From assembly GCA_034440355.1 (NCBI GenBank), contig JAWXBY010000084.1:1-64000 (forward strand): 64,000 nt of DNA, read 5' to 3'. The position numbers and the translations under genes are program-made. Origin of the DNA: SZUA-430 sp034440355. Lineage in GTDB: Bacteria > Pseudomonadota > Alphaproteobacteria > Micropepsales > Micropepsaceae. This document shows positions 1 to 8,914 of this stretch, in pieces. The notes below the pieces were generated by a model. The model saw only the letters and a program-made list of their open reading frames with translations. It was not told the DNA's origin and ran no database searches. How positions within the stretch are numbered: position 1 is the first letter of the stretch; every line of letters begins with the position of its first letter.

Positions 1-145
1 ACCGGACGCAAGACGAACGCGGCTTGTTGCAGGCGCGCATCGCTTGGTTAGCGATCGCTTAACCTCGCGAGCGTAGCCGTTGTGCGTTCAGTCCTCGCGG
101 ACGGGTCCAGGCGCGAAAACTGATCTGCACAAGGATCACATCGCC

Positions 146-763
146 ATGAGACTCGCTTCGCTTCTATGCGGCTCGATTGCCGCCGCTCTCTTACTTCCTG
201 CCGTGGCTCTCGCCGACAATGACGGACCGTGGATGGTGCGGGCGCGCGCCATCGGCGTGCTGCCGGACGAAAGCGCGACGGTCGTTCCGATCGGTGGCGA
301 CACCGAAATCGACGACACGCTCGTGCCCGAACTCGATTTCACCTACTTCTTCGCCAAGCACTGGGCGGCGGAGCTCATTCTCGCCACGACGCCGCACGAC
401 GTTTCGCACACGCCGACGGGATTGGACCTCGGCAGCGTGTGGCTGCTGCCGCCGACGTTGACGGTGCAGTACCATATCGCGCCCGACAGCCCGAGCTTTC
501 GCCCCTATGTCGGCGCCGGCGTCAACTACACGATATTCTACAACGTCGACGAACCGACCGGCCTGAGCATCGATTACGAGAATTCGTTCGGTTTCGCGCT
601 GCAGGCGGGTGTCGACTTTCCCATCGGCGACGGTTGGATGATCAACGTCGACGTGAAAAAGGTCTTCCTCTCGACCGACGTCACCATTGCGCCGCTGGGC
701 GTGACGGCGGATGTCGATATCGATCCGTGGATCGTGGGCCTCGGCGTCGGCTATCGGTATTGA
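146..763 (+). CDS. OmpW-family outer membrane beta-barrel protein
   Basis: A 205-residue protein of the OmpW type, small eight-stranded outer membrane barrels thought to carry small hydrophobic molecules. The first 23 residues form a signal peptide (hydrophobic core, then A-L-A before D-N-D). The mature part has alternating barrel-like strands, the family-typical R-P-Y-V-G-A-G-V-N-Y stretch around residue 120, and ends in G-Y-R-Y with the C-terminal aromatic residue expected for outer membrane insertion. The ATG at 146 is preferred over an upstream ATG at 80 because it begins the signal peptide and has AAGGA at 131-135. The family assignment is by recognition; the transported ligand is unknown. 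Confidence 0.85.
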   Translation: MRLASLLCGSIAAALLLPAVALADNDGPWMVRARAIGVLPDESATVVPIGGDTEIDDTLVPELDFTYFFAKHWAAELILATTPHDVSHTPTGLDLGSVWLLPPTLTVQYHIAPDSPSFRPYVGAGVNYTIFYNVDEPTGLSIDYENSFGFALQAGVDFPIGDGWMINVDVKKVFLSTDVTIAPLGVTADVDIDPWIVGLGVGYRY

Positions 764-790
764 TAGCGGGCACGCGCGACGTACAAGTGT

Positions 791-817
791 GCCGGGCGAG
801 CATCAGCTTCGCCCGGC
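791..817. terminator. Hairpin between convergent genes
   Basis: GCCGGGCGA at 791-799 pairs perfectly with TCGCCCGGC at 809-817 across a 9-base loop. It lies 28 bases after the OmpW stop and faces the convergent small gene at 854. The U-tract is poor (CTTGT), so it may act as a weak terminator or an mRNA-stabilising stem. Confidence 0.55.
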
Positions 818-853
818 CTTGTCGCCGCGACCGCTGTCGACGGGCCTGACGGT

Positions 854-1006
854 CTATGGCCGATCAGGCGTCACGATGATCCGATAGACATCGGCCGACG
901 ATGTGGAGCTTGTGGCCTGTTGATGCGCGAAATACGCCGCGACGGCAACAACGATGGCGGCCAACAGCGTCCACGCGATCATGTCTCGGTTGGAGAGAAT
1001 GCGCAT
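854..1006 (-). CDS. Small single-pass membrane protein (50 aa)
   Basis: A 50-residue protein with a short basic N-terminus (MRILSNRDM), one strongly hydrophobic segment at about residues 9-26, and a Ser/Thr-rich tail outside it. It is supported by an excellent ribosome binding site: GGAGG on the minus strand at 1018-1014, seven bases before the ATG. A longer reading of this frame exists, but only this start has the Shine-Dalgarno sequence. No family is recognised. It lies just downstream of the PAS-domain gene on the same strand, with about 95 bases between them. Confidence 0.6.
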   Translation of the reverse strand: MRILSNRDMIAWTLLAAIVVAVAAYFAHQQATSSTSSADVYRIIVTPDRP

Positions 1007-1101
1007 GTGATGACCTCCGCAAATCGCAGCAGTCTCCCATAGCGCACCGCCGTCGTCTTTGATTCGGATCAACGGCGAGCGAGATCGCTGCTCAGTTGCG
1101 A

Positions 1102-1602
1102 TCAGGTCGTTGACGGGAGAAAGACGCCGACGATCGCGATCATGTCGATGGAACGGCCGTCGCTGGAGAGCGGCAGGAACACCGTCTCGTGCGCGAAGAA
1201 ATCCCGTCCTTCGGCCGCAGTGCGCGGCGTGAACGTGCGCAGCGGCTCCCGATGCTGCAGGACCCATTCGATCGCGCTCAGCACGCGGCGAACGACGGGA
1301 AGCGGTGAACGCCGGTCAAAGGTCTTGCCGGTCGAATCCTCCCCCAGCGCCTTCACGATGGCCGTTCCCATGAGCCGCACCCGGTAGGCGGGGCCGCCGT
1401 CGATCAACTCGAAGATCTGGAGATGCGCGAGGAAGGCCTTCGACTCCTGCAGGCCAATGTCGCCGCGTGCAGGGGCAAGACGCGCGCCGCGCTTGTCTCG
1501 CCAAAAGCGAATGGCTTGATCGATGATCGGGTGCGAGGCGGTAAGCGAAGGATCGAGTATGAACGCCGGATCTTCAACGGCTTTACTGGCACTTTGCGGC
1601 AT
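1102..1602 (-). CDS. PAS-domain protein (PAS_5 type)
   Basis: About 166 residues from the ATG at 1602, beginning MPQSASK; the open frame continues to 1734. It resembles the alphaproteobacterial single-PAS family (PAS_5): a region like 'A-H-L-Q-I-F-E-L-I-D-G-G-P-A-Y-R-V-R-L-M-G-T-A-I', followed by G-E-D-S-T-G-K-T-F-D, then a C-terminal strand mentioning lasting effects on side-chain layout such as E-T-V-F-L-P-L-S-S-D-G. No kinase, cyclase or DNA-binding output domain is attached, so its sensing role and partner are unknown. The start is uncertain; the longer form would add a basic 44-residue leader. Confidence 0.7.
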   Translation of the reverse strand: MPQSASKAVEDPAFILDPSLTASHPIIDQAIRFWRDKRGARLAPARGDIGLQESKAFLAHLQIFELIDGGPAYRVRLMGTAIVKALGEDSTGKTFDRRSPLPVVRRVLSAIEWVLQHREPLRTFTPRTAAEGRDFFAHETVFLPLSSDGRSIDMIAIVGVFLPSTT

Positions 1603-1789
1603 AGCGCGTAGCGAATCACATAGCGGAACTAGGATTGCACATACCACGGCAGCGCCCGCATCACGCGCGAGCGTATGTTCTCGCGACCGCTTACGGGGCG
1701 GTGAAACCGCAATTGCCGTTTGTGTCATTGTCATGCCCTAGCGCCAAATGCTCGGATGCGATCCGCGCCACACAAATGAGGCAGAACCG

Positions 1790-3655
1790 ATGTTCAAGGA
1801 AACGCTGGAGGAAGCGCGCCGGCTCGTCGCCGCCGACGATCGCAAGGACTTCGACTTCGCCACGCGCGGGTTCATCGCCACACGCAGCGATCCGATCATC
1901 CGCCGCGCCGACGGCCGCGTCGCGGTCGACCTCGGCGCCTACGCATTTCTCGATGCGCCTGCGGCGGCGACCGCCAATCCCAGCCTGTGGCGCCAAGCGC
2001 AGATCCTGACCAAGCACGGCTTGTTCAAAGTTGCGGAGCGCATCTATCAAGTGCGGGGCTTCGATGTCTCGACCGTGTCGTTCATCGATGCCGGCAAGGG
2101 GTGGATCGTCGTCGATCCGCTGACAAGCGTGGAGGCTGCGCGTGCCGCTCTCGACCTGCTCGGCGAACATCTCGGACAAAAGCCGGTGCTCGCCGTCATC
2201 TACTCGCACAGCCACGTCGACCACTATGGCGGCGTCGGCGGCGTCACCAGTGCGGCGGATGTCGCCTCCGGCGCGGTGCAGATCATCGCGCCCGAAGGGT
2301 TCTTGGAACACGCGGTGTCGGAGAACATCATCGCCGGTCCCGCGATGTCGCGGCGCGCGCGCTTCCAGTTCGGCTTGACGTTGCGCGCCAATGCGGAGGG
2401 CGAAATCACGTCGGGGTTGGGACCGCGGCCGTCTCTCGGATCGCTCTCCTTGATCGCACCGACGGTGACGGTGACGCGCACGGGTCAGGAAATCACCGTG
2501 GGCGACGTGACGATGGTGTTTCAATTGACGCCGGGCACGGAAGCGCCGGCGGAGATGAATTTCTATCTGCCGCAATTTCGCGCCGTGTTCATGGCGGAAA
2601 ACGCCAACCTCACCATGCACAATCTCTTGCCCGCGCGCGGCGCATTGGTGCGCGACGCCAAGGCGTGGGCCGACTATCTCACCGAATCAATTCGCCTGTT
2701 CGCGGACAAAAGCGACGTGATGTTCGCCGCGCACGGCATCCCGCGCTTCGGGCGCGAAGAGATCGCGGCGTTTCTCATCAGCCACCGCAACGCCTACAAA
2801 TTCCTGCACGATCAAACCGTGCGCCTGATGAATGCGGGCTTCACGCCCGCCGAAATCGCCGAGGTGTTGAAGCTGCCGGACGTGCTGGCAAAACAGTGGT
2901 TCAATCGCGGCTATTACGGCACGATGAGCCACAATTCGAAGGCGGTCTATCAGCGTTACATGGGCTGGTACGACGCCAACCCCGCCAATCTGAATCCACT
3001 ACCGCCGGAGCCTGCCGCCAAGCGCTATGTCGAAGCGATGGGCGGGGCGGATGCGGTGGTTGCGCTCGCGGACAAGGCGGCGCAGGCGGGTGAGCTGCGC
3101 TGGGCGGCGACCTTGCTCAATCACGTCGTCTTCGCCGACGACACCAACCGCGCGGCACGCGATGCGCTCGCCGACGTCTACACGGAAATGGGCCAGGCAG
3201 CGGAAGCCGGAACCTGGCGCAACATCTATTTGACCGGCGCGCAAGAACTGCGGGGCGGGGTGGCAAAGCTTCCGCCGGCCAGCATGAGCGTCGATGTGTT
3301 GGCGGCGACCACGACGCCGATGCTGCTGGACTTCGCCGCCGTTCGCGTCGATCCGCAAAAGGCGGTCGCGCGCGCCTTCAAGATCAACATTGAACTCACC
3401 GACCGCGGCGAGCGGCACCTGATCACCGTCGAGAACGGCGTTCTGGTGCACGAGATGGGCGTGGTCGATCGCGCCGCCCAGGCCAGCGTGCGGCTGAAGC
3501 GGCCGGACCTTCTGCTGACGCTCTTGGCCGGCGTCCCTGCGGCCCCGCGCATCGCCTCAGGCGACATCGTGGTCGAGGGCGATGCGTCTCTGTATGAGGC
3601 GCTGACGGATCTCATCGAGCCCGTTGTCGCGAACTTCGCCATCGTCACGCCATGA
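1790..3655 (+). CDS. Alkyl/aryl-sulfatase, metallo-beta-lactamase fold (BDS1/SdsA1-like)
   Basis: A 621-residue protein of the class III alkylsulfatase family, which cleaves the sulfate ester of alkyl sulfates such as dodecyl sulfate with a binuclear zinc site. The N-terminal two-thirds is a metallo-beta-lactamase domain with the ligand motif H140-S-H142-V-D144-H145 and further metal ligands near E-N-A-N and A-A-H-G-I-P. A helical dimerisation segment follows at about residues 340-480, and a C-terminal SCP2-like lipid-binding domain from about 495 to the end. No signal peptide is visible, unlike SdsA1, so it is probably cytoplasmic. The ATG at 1790 has GAGG ten bases upstream. Substrate range is inferred from family only. 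Confidence 0.85.
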   Translation: MFKETLEEARRLVAADDRKDFDFATRGFIATRSDPIIRRADGRVAVDLGAYAFLDAPAAATANPSLWRQAQILTKHGLFKVAERIYQVRGFDVSTVSFIDAGKGWIVVDPLTSVEAARAALDLLGEHLGQKPVLAVIYSHSHVDHYGGVGGVTSAADVASGAVQIIAPEGFLEHAVSENIIAGPAMSRRARFQFGLTLRANAEGEITSGLGPRPSLGSLSLIAPTVTVTRTGQEITVGDVTMVFQLTPGTEAPAEMNFYLPQFRAVFMAENANLTMHNLLPARGALVRDAKAWADYLTESIRLFADKSDVMFAAHGIPRFGREEIAAFLISHRNAYKFLHDQTVRLMNAGFTPAEIAEVLKLPDVLAKQWFNRGYYGTMSHNSKAVYQRYMGWYDANPANLNPLPPEPAAKRYVEAMGGADAVVALADKAAQAGELRWAATLLNHVVFADDTNRAARDALADVYTEMGQAAEAGTWRNIYLTGAQELRGGVAKLPPASMSVDVLAATTTPMLLDFAAVRVDPQKAVARAFKINIELTDRGERHLITVENGVLVHEMGVVDRAAQASVRLKRPDLLLTLLAGVPAAPRIASGDIVVEGDASLYEALTDLIEPVVANFAIVTP

Positions 3656-3777
3656 CGCAGCGTGGGCACAGCACGTGGCACACGATGTGGGACACGCGAC
3701 CCTTGTGCCGCTTGTGCCACTTGGCGCGGGTGTTCTCGGAATGACGGACACCGCGAAATGGAAGGCTGAAAAGAGAA

Positions 3778-3801
3778 AAGGCCGGGATTGCTCCCGGCCT
3801 T
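3778..3801. terminator. Bidirectional terminator hairpin
   Basis: AAGGCCGGGA at 3778-3787 and TCCCGGCCTT at 3792-3801 form a perfect 10-bp stem with a TTGC loop. It sits between the convergent sulfatase and flgH genes, about 28 bases beyond the flgH stop, and can serve both. Confidence 0.8.
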
Positions 3802-3828
3802 GGCCGTTCTTCGCCGGTGGTGATCGGC

Positions 3829-4575
3829 TTAGAACGGGAAGAGGATGTCGACGATCTGTTGGCCGTAGCGCGGCTGTTGGACGTCGGTGAGTTGGCCGCG
3901 GCCGCCGTAGCTGATGCGGGCTTCGGCCATCTGCGTGTGTTTCACTTCGTTCGTCGCGCTGATGTCTTCGGGGCGGACGATGCCGGAAACGGCCAGGTCG
4001 CGCAGTTCGAAGTTCACGCGCACTTCCTGATGGCCCTCAAGCACCATGTTGCCGTTGGGCAGGATCTGCGTGACCACGGCGGCGAGCGTCAGTTCGACCT
4101 TCTCCTTGCGGTTCACCGACCCCTGGCCGTCGGTCGCCGACTCGCTGCCCAGGTTGAGCGCGATGGTCGGGTCGTAACCGTTGGGCAGAAGCTGGCCGAC
4201 GGCTGCGCCTTCCAGGCCGAGGAGGTTCGTGAGGTCCGCGTTCTCCGACGACGTGCGGCTGCGCGAGGTCTCGTTCGACACTTCCGCCTTGTCGGAGATG
4301 TCGATCAGGACGGTGACGATGTCGCCGATCTTGGTCGCGCGCTGGTCCTTGAAGAACGAGCGCGAGCCCGCGGCCCAGAGCGAGTTCGACTGGTAGAACG
4401 GCACCTCCTGGCGCGGCATCGGCATCGTCACCTGGCGGCCGCCGTTGCGGTCGCGGGGATCGAGGATGGGCGTCATGTCCGGCGCTTGGCCGACGGCGTT
4501 GAGCTTGTCGACGGTGGAGCAGGCGCCGAGCAGCAGGGTGAGCGATGCGGCCGCGATGGCTTTGGCGTTGCGCAT
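3829..4575 (-). CDS. flgH: Flagellar L-ring protein FlgH
   Basis: 248-residue lipoprotein that builds the outer membrane L-ring around the flagellar rod. It has a signal peptide with lipobox L-L-G-A-C, the lipidated cysteine being residue 19. The conserved family regions follow: S-L-W at about 66, D-I-V-T-V-L-I around 85, and the C-terminal G-I-V-R-P-E-D-I and I-S-Y-G-G-R-G segments. It is the last gene of the minus-strand operon flgF-flgG-flgA-flgH, 24 bases after flgA, and ends before the hairpin at 3778-3801. Length is normal for the family. Confidence 0.97.
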   Translation of the reverse strand: MRNAKAIAAASLTLLLGACSTVDKLNAVGQAPDMTPILDPRDRNGGRQVTMPMPRQEVPFYQSNSLWAAGSRSFFKDQRATKIGDIVTVLIDISDKAEVSNETSRSRTSSENADLTNLLGLEGAAVGQLLPNGYDPTIALNLGSESATDGQGSVNRKEKVELTLAAVVTQILPNGNMVLEGHQEVRVNFELRDLAVSGIVRPEDISATNEVKHTQMAEARISYGGRGQLTDVQQPRYGQQIVDILFPF

Positions 4576-4599
4576 GGGTGTTCTCTTCTTCGTTGTTCG

Positions 4600-5325
4600 T
4601 TAGCGGGCGGCGATGGTGTTGTTGGTCGGCACGATGACGGTCGCGGCGCCGGAGCCCGTCACGCGCGCGTCGATCGTGCGGCGCGAGCGGGTGTTCAGCA
4701 CCGGCACCGTGTCACCGAGACCGGCTTCGGCTTGCGCCTGGCCTTGTGCGGTGAGTTGGATGCCGTCGACGGCGTAGGTCACGATGATGAGTTCGCCCTT
4801 TTTGATCAGGATGGGCTTCTTCACGTCGAAGGTTTGCAGCGGCGTATTGGCGCGCAGCATGCGGCGGGCGGCTTGGCCGGCGATGTTGGTGGACGAGGTC
4901 AGGATCTGCGAGCCCAAGCGGTCGGCCGGCATCTCGATCGTCGTGAGGTCGCCGTCCGAGATCGTCTCGCCAGGCGCGACGTCGCGCAGGAGGGCTGGCA
5001 CTTGAACCACCGCCGCGGCCGCGCCGCCGATGCGGACGTACTCGCGGTCGCCGCCGGCGTTCGTGTAGGCAAGCGCCGCCGTGAACGACTGGCGCGCCGG
5101 GTCGAAGGTGAGGGCTGCGATGTCGTAACGGCCCTGCGCGGACGCCGGCAGGTTGAGCTGATAGCCGGGATCGGCGAGCGCCACTTTGTAGCGGCCGGGC
5201 GAGGGCAGGCGCGCTGCGATCGTTTCGCTGATGCGGGTCGCGATGGCGTCTGCCGTGACCGCCGTGTCGGCTTGCGCCTGACCGGTGATCGCGAAGGCCA
5301 CGATGGCCGCGAGGAGGATACGCAT
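4600..5325 (-). CDS. flgA: Flagellar P-ring assembly chaperone FlgA
   Basis: 241-residue periplasmic protein required for P-ring (FlgI) assembly. A Sec signal peptide covers residues 1-19. The C-terminal half (about 110-235) is the SAF/FlgA domain, with P-G-E-T-I-S-D-G-D-L, the R-R-M-L-R-A-N-T-P-L segment and the K-G-E-L-I-I-V-T-Y strand. It sits between flgG and flgH, 19 bases after flgG. The same order (flgF, flgG, flgA, flgH) is used in Caulobacter, where flgA was first named flaD. Confidence 0.95.
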   Translation of the reverse strand: MRILLAAIVAFAITGQAQADTAVTADAIATRISETIAARLPSPGRYKVALADPGYQLNLPASAQGRYDIAALTFDPARQSFTAALAYTNAGGDREYVRIGGAAAAVVQVPALLRDVAPGETISDGDLTTIEMPADRLGSQILTSSTNIAGQAARRMLRANTPLQTFDVKKPILIKKGELIIVTYAVDGIQLTAQGQAQAEAGLGDTVPVLNTRSRRTIDARVTGSGAATVIVPTNNTIAAR

Positions 5326-5344
5326 GGTCTACAAATCCTTCGGG

Positions 5345-6136
<792 letters not shown>

Positions 6137-6150
6137 GGCCGGCTACTCCT

Positions 6151-6879
6151 TTATACCTTGACGTCGCCGAGCTTTTGCAAAGCCTTGCGCATCAATTCGT
6201 CTGTTGCGTTCAGTGTTTCGGTCGAATGCTGGTAGGCGCGCATGACCTCGATCATCTGGGTCATCTCCACCACCGGTTCGACGTTCGAGCGTTCGATCAT
6301 CCCTTGCAGGACGCGCGCGTTCTTCGGTTGGTCGGGCGGAACGTCGGCGCTGTAGAGGTTCTTGCCTTCCTTGTGCAGCGCGCCCGGCGGGAACGCGACG
6401 AGGCGGAAGCGGCCGATAACGTCGGCGCCGGCCGAGATCGTGCCGTCCTGCGCGATCTTGATGTCGGTCGTGTTGGGCGGCACTGTGATCGGACCGCCGT
6501 CGCCCACGACGGGGCTGCCGTCGGCGGTGACGATCTGTCCCTGCGCGTTGATCTTCATATGGCCGTCGCGCGTGTAGCGTTCGCCGCGCTCCGTACGGAC
6601 GACCAGCATGCCGTCGCCTTCGACCGCGACGTCGAACGCCGATCCGGTCTGCAGCAAGGGGCCTGAGGTCATGTCGCGAAGAACGCCCCAGTCGCGCACG
6701 AACGAGACTTCGCGCATCGATCCGGTGTCGGCCTCAATCCCGGCCAACAATTCTTCAAACATCGGCGTTTCGCGCTTGAAACCGGTCGTGGACACGTTCG
6801 CGAGATTGTTCGCGATTATGTCCATATTCCGGCGCAGCGCGATTTGCGCCGACAATCCGACGAGCAATGCGTTTTCCAT
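6151..6879 (-). CDS. flgF: Flagellar proximal rod protein FlgF
   Basis: 242-residue proximal rod protein and first gene of the minus-strand rod/ring operon. Typical features are the N-terminal motif A-N-N-L-A-N-V-S-T-T-G-F-K-R, the middle G-D-G-M-L-V-V-R-T and Y-T-R-D-G-H-M-K-I segments, and the C-terminal S-N-V-E-P-V-V-E-M-T-Q-M-I-E axial helix. A GGAG sequence lies upstream of the ATG. The sigma-54-type promoter at 6936-6951 is placed to transcribe it. Confidence 0.97.
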   Translation of the reverse strand: MENALLVGLSAQIALRRNMDIIANNLANVSTTGFKRETPMFEELLAGIEADTGSMREVSFVRDWGVLRDMTSGPLLQTGSAFDVAVEGDGMLVVRTERGERYTRDGHMKINAQGQIVTADGSPVVGDGGPITVPPNTTDIKIAQDGTISAGADVIGRFRLVAFPPGALHKEGKNLYSADVPPDQPKNARVLQGMIERSNVEPVVEMTQMIEVMRAYQHSTETLNATDELMRKALQKLGDVKV

Positions 6880-6935
6880 GGGCGGTCACCACTCCGCGAG
6901 GCCCATGAATTTGCACGGGCCTCGTCTCATCCTTA

Positions 6936-6951
6936 AGCAGCGGACGTGCCA
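6936..6951 (-). promoter_or_regulatory. Sigma-54 (RpoN) promoter for flgFGAH
   Basis: On the minus strand this reads TGGCACG-TCCG-CTGCT. The -24/-12 consensus is TGGCACG-N4-TTGCW, so only the first T of the -12 element differs and the GG-to-GC spacing is exactly right. Transcription would start near 6925, about 45 bases before the flgF ATG. RpoN-dependent expression of this operon matches the class III promoters of Caulobacter. Confidence 0.7.
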
Positions 6952-6986
6952 TGAGCGAAATGCGCGGAAACGCTGATATTTCCTTG

Positions 6987-7001
6987 GTAATCTCTCGTTA
7001 A
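6987..7001 (+). promoter_or_regulatory. CtrA-like box in fliL promoter region
   Basis: GTAA-TCTCTCG-TTAA matches the CtrA consensus TTAA-N7-TTAA in seven of eight fixed positions. It lies 118 bases upstream of the fliL ATG. In Caulobacter the fliL operon is a CtrA-dependent class II flagellar operon, which supports the reading. The motif is short, so confidence is moderate. Confidence 0.45.
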
Positions 7002-7016
7002 GCGGCGACTTGAGCC

Positions 7017-7031
7017 CGGCATTATTTGCCG
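7017..7031. promoter_or_regulatory. FlbD/ftr-like palindrome
   Basis: CGGCA-TTATT-TGCCG is a perfect inverted repeat with five-base arms. From memory, the ftr elements bound by the sigma-54 activator FlbD in Caulobacter have this CGGCA...TGCCG form. It lies about 74 bases upstream of the -24 element at 6950, a usual enhancer distance, and could also act on the fliL promoter. Confidence 0.5.
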
Positions 7032-7118
7032 CGCGGCGAACTGAAATTTAACCAGGATGGCCCATTTTTACCTCACGGAAACTGTAACCCGTCCGTACAC
7101 GGAGTGGTGGGCAAGAAC

Positions 7119-7748
7119 ATGGCTGGCGACAAAAACGCCGATAAGGACAAGGCGAAGGCGAAAGAAGCCGACGCGAAAACCGAAGGCAAAGAAGGCGAAG
7201 CGCCGGCGGAAGCTGCGCCCGCGAAGAAGAAGGGCCTGCTCGGCTTCATTCCGGCGATCAACCTCTCGCGCAAGACGCTGATGTTCGTCGTAGCGCCGGC
7301 GGTGCTGGTCGTGGTGCTGGGGCTTGGCGCCTACATGTTCCTGTTCTCGGGCGGGGAGGAAGAAGCCGCCGTCGCGGAGGGTGCACATGGCGAGGCCGGT
7401 CACGGTGCAGAAGGCGCGCACGGCGAAGGTGTGGTGCATCCGGTGTTCTATGACGTGCCGGACATTCTGGTGAACGTCGCCACGGGCGAACAGAAGCCTG
7501 CCTTCCTGAAGCTTTCGGTGTCGCTTGAGCTTGAAGGCGAGGCTGAGGCGGCGAAGGCGGCGATTGAGCCGGTGATGCCGCGCGTCGTCGATCAGCTGCA
7601 GACCTATTTGCGCGAGCTGCGCGTCGAGGATCTGACCGGGTCGGCGTCCGTGTTCCGCCTCAAGGAAGAGATGCTGCGGCGCGTGAATCTGGCGGTCGAG
7701 CCGGTCAAGGTCAAAGACGTTCTGTTTCGCGAAATGATCATCCAGTAA
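7119..7748 (+). CDS. fliL: Flagellar basal body-associated protein FliL
   Basis: 209-residue inner membrane protein that associates with the stator/motor. From the ATG at 7119 it has a lysine- and acid-rich cytoplasmic head (residues 1-45), one membrane helix at about 55-80, a His/Gly/Ala/Glu-rich linker (about 85-105) and the periplasmic FliL domain to the end (F-Y-D-V-P-D-I-L-V-N through the C-terminal V-L-F-R-E-M-I-I-Q). The open frame continues upstream, but that part lacks family similarity. It is the first gene of the plus-strand fliL-fliM operon, divergent from flgF. Confidence 0.93.
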   Translation: MAGDKNADKDKAKAKEADAKTEGKEGEAPAEAAPAKKKGLLGFIPAINLSRKTLMFVVAPAVLVVVLGLGAYMFLFSGGEEEAAVAEGAHGEAGHGAEGAHGEGVVHPVFYDVPDILVNVATGEQKPAFLKLSVSLELEGEAEAAKAAIEPVMPRVVDQLQTYLRELRVEDLTGSASVFRLKEEMLRRVNLAVEPVKVKDVLFREMIIQ

Positions 7749-7763
7749 CCGAGTAGCGCTCCC

Positions 7764-8912
7764 GTGACGACGAACAACGAATCCGGCGAAGTCAAAATGG
7801 AAGACACGGGCAGCGAGGCGCCGAAGCCCGACGCTGCGGCCGTGCCTGCGGACGGCGCAGCTGCTGCTGCCGGCGGGGCCGAGTGGGAACAGACACTCGG
7901 CGAGAATGCCGAAAAGCCCACCGAAGAGGGCGCGGCGGAACGCGTTCTCAACCAAGACGAAATCGACAGCCTTTTGGGGTTCGATGCCAGCGGCGGCAAC
8001 AACGAAGAGCGCACGGGTATTCAGGCGATCGTCAATTCCGCCTTGGTGTCCTATGAGCGCCTGCCGCTGCTCGAAATCGTGTTCGACCGGCTCGTGCGCA
8101 TGATGACGACGAGCCTGCGCAACTTCACGTCCGACAACGTCGAAGTGAGCTTGGACAACATCTCGTCGGTGCGTTTCGGCGATTATCTGAATTCGATCCC
8201 GCTGCCGGCCATCTTGGCCGTGTTTCGCGCGGAGGAGTTGGACAATTACGGGCTGCTGACCGTCGATTCCAACCTGATTTATTCGATCGTCGACGTGTTG
8301 CTCGGCGGACGCCGCGGCACGGCGGCGATGCGCGTCGAAGGTCGTCCGTACACGACGATCGAGCGGACGCTGGTGCAGCGGATGCTTGAGGTCGTGTTGC
8401 AGGATCTGAAGGTGGCGTTCGAGCCGGTGTCGCAGGTTCAGTTCCTGCTGGACCGCATCGAGATCAATCCGCGCTTTGCGGCGATCGCGCGGCCGGCCAA
8501 CGCAGCCGTGCTGGTCAAGCTGCGCATCGACATGGAAGACCGCGGCGGGCGTATCGAATTGCTGCTGCCTTACGCGACGCTTGAGCCGATCCGCGAACTT
8601 CTGCTGCAGATGTTCATGGGCGAAAAATTCGGCCGCGACTCGATCTGGGAAGGCCATCTTGCGACCGAGCTGTGGCGCACGAATGTCGATATCGAAGCGG
8701 TGCTGGATGAGCTGCCGCTGTCGCTGAATGACGTGATGAATTTTGAAGTGGGGCAGACGCTCTTGCTCAACGTGGGGCCTGAGGCGCGCATCGAGTTGCG
8801 GTGCGGCGGCGTCGGACTTCTCAACGGGCGCATGGGCCGCGTCGGCCATCAGGTTGCGGTCAGAGTCGAAAACACCATCAGAAAGCGCCCAATAGCGGCG
8901 GAGATACAGTAG
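7764..8912 (+). CDS. fliM: Flagellar motor switch protein FliM
   Basis: 382-residue C-ring switch protein. The CheY-P-binding segment reads L-N-Q-D-E-I-D-S-L-L-G-F-D at about residues 63-75. In enteric FliM it lies at the extreme N-terminus; here an acidic, Ala/Pro-rich leader of about 60 residues precedes it. The middle CheC-like domain contains G-I-Q-A-I-V-N and R-F-G-D-Y-L, and a C-terminal SpoA domain follows (about 310-382). A GTG at 7764 is used 15 bases after fliL; an ATG at 7797 is an alternative that shortens the leader. Confidence 0.95.
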   Translation: MTTNNESGEVKMEDTGSEAPKPDAAAVPADGAAAAAGGAEWEQTLGENAEKPTEEGAAERVLNQDEIDSLLGFDASGGNNEERTGIQAIVNSALVSYERLPLLEIVFDRLVRMMTTSLRNFTSDNVEVSLDNISSVRFGDYLNSIPLPAILAVFRAEELDNYGLLTVDSNLIYSIVDVLLGGRRGTAAMRVEGRPYTTIERTLVQRMLEVVLQDLKVAFEPVSQVQFLLDRIEINPRFAAIARPANAAVLVKLRIDMEDRGGRIELLLPYATLEPIRELLLQMFMGEKFGRDSIWEGHLATELWRTNVDIEAVLDELPLSLNDVMNFEVGQTLLLNVGPEARIELRCGGVGLLNGRMGRVGHQVAVRVENTIRKRPIAAEIQ

Positions 8913-8914
8913 TC

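Noticed and set aside
7015..7032. A second sigma-54 promoter (CGGCATTATTTGCC) for fliL
   Set aside because: The GG-to-GC distance is 8 bases rather than the required 10, so it is better explained as an ftr-like palindrome.
7068..8849. Long minus-strand frame (593 codons) across fliL and fliM
   Set aside because: Antisense shadow of two recognised genes.
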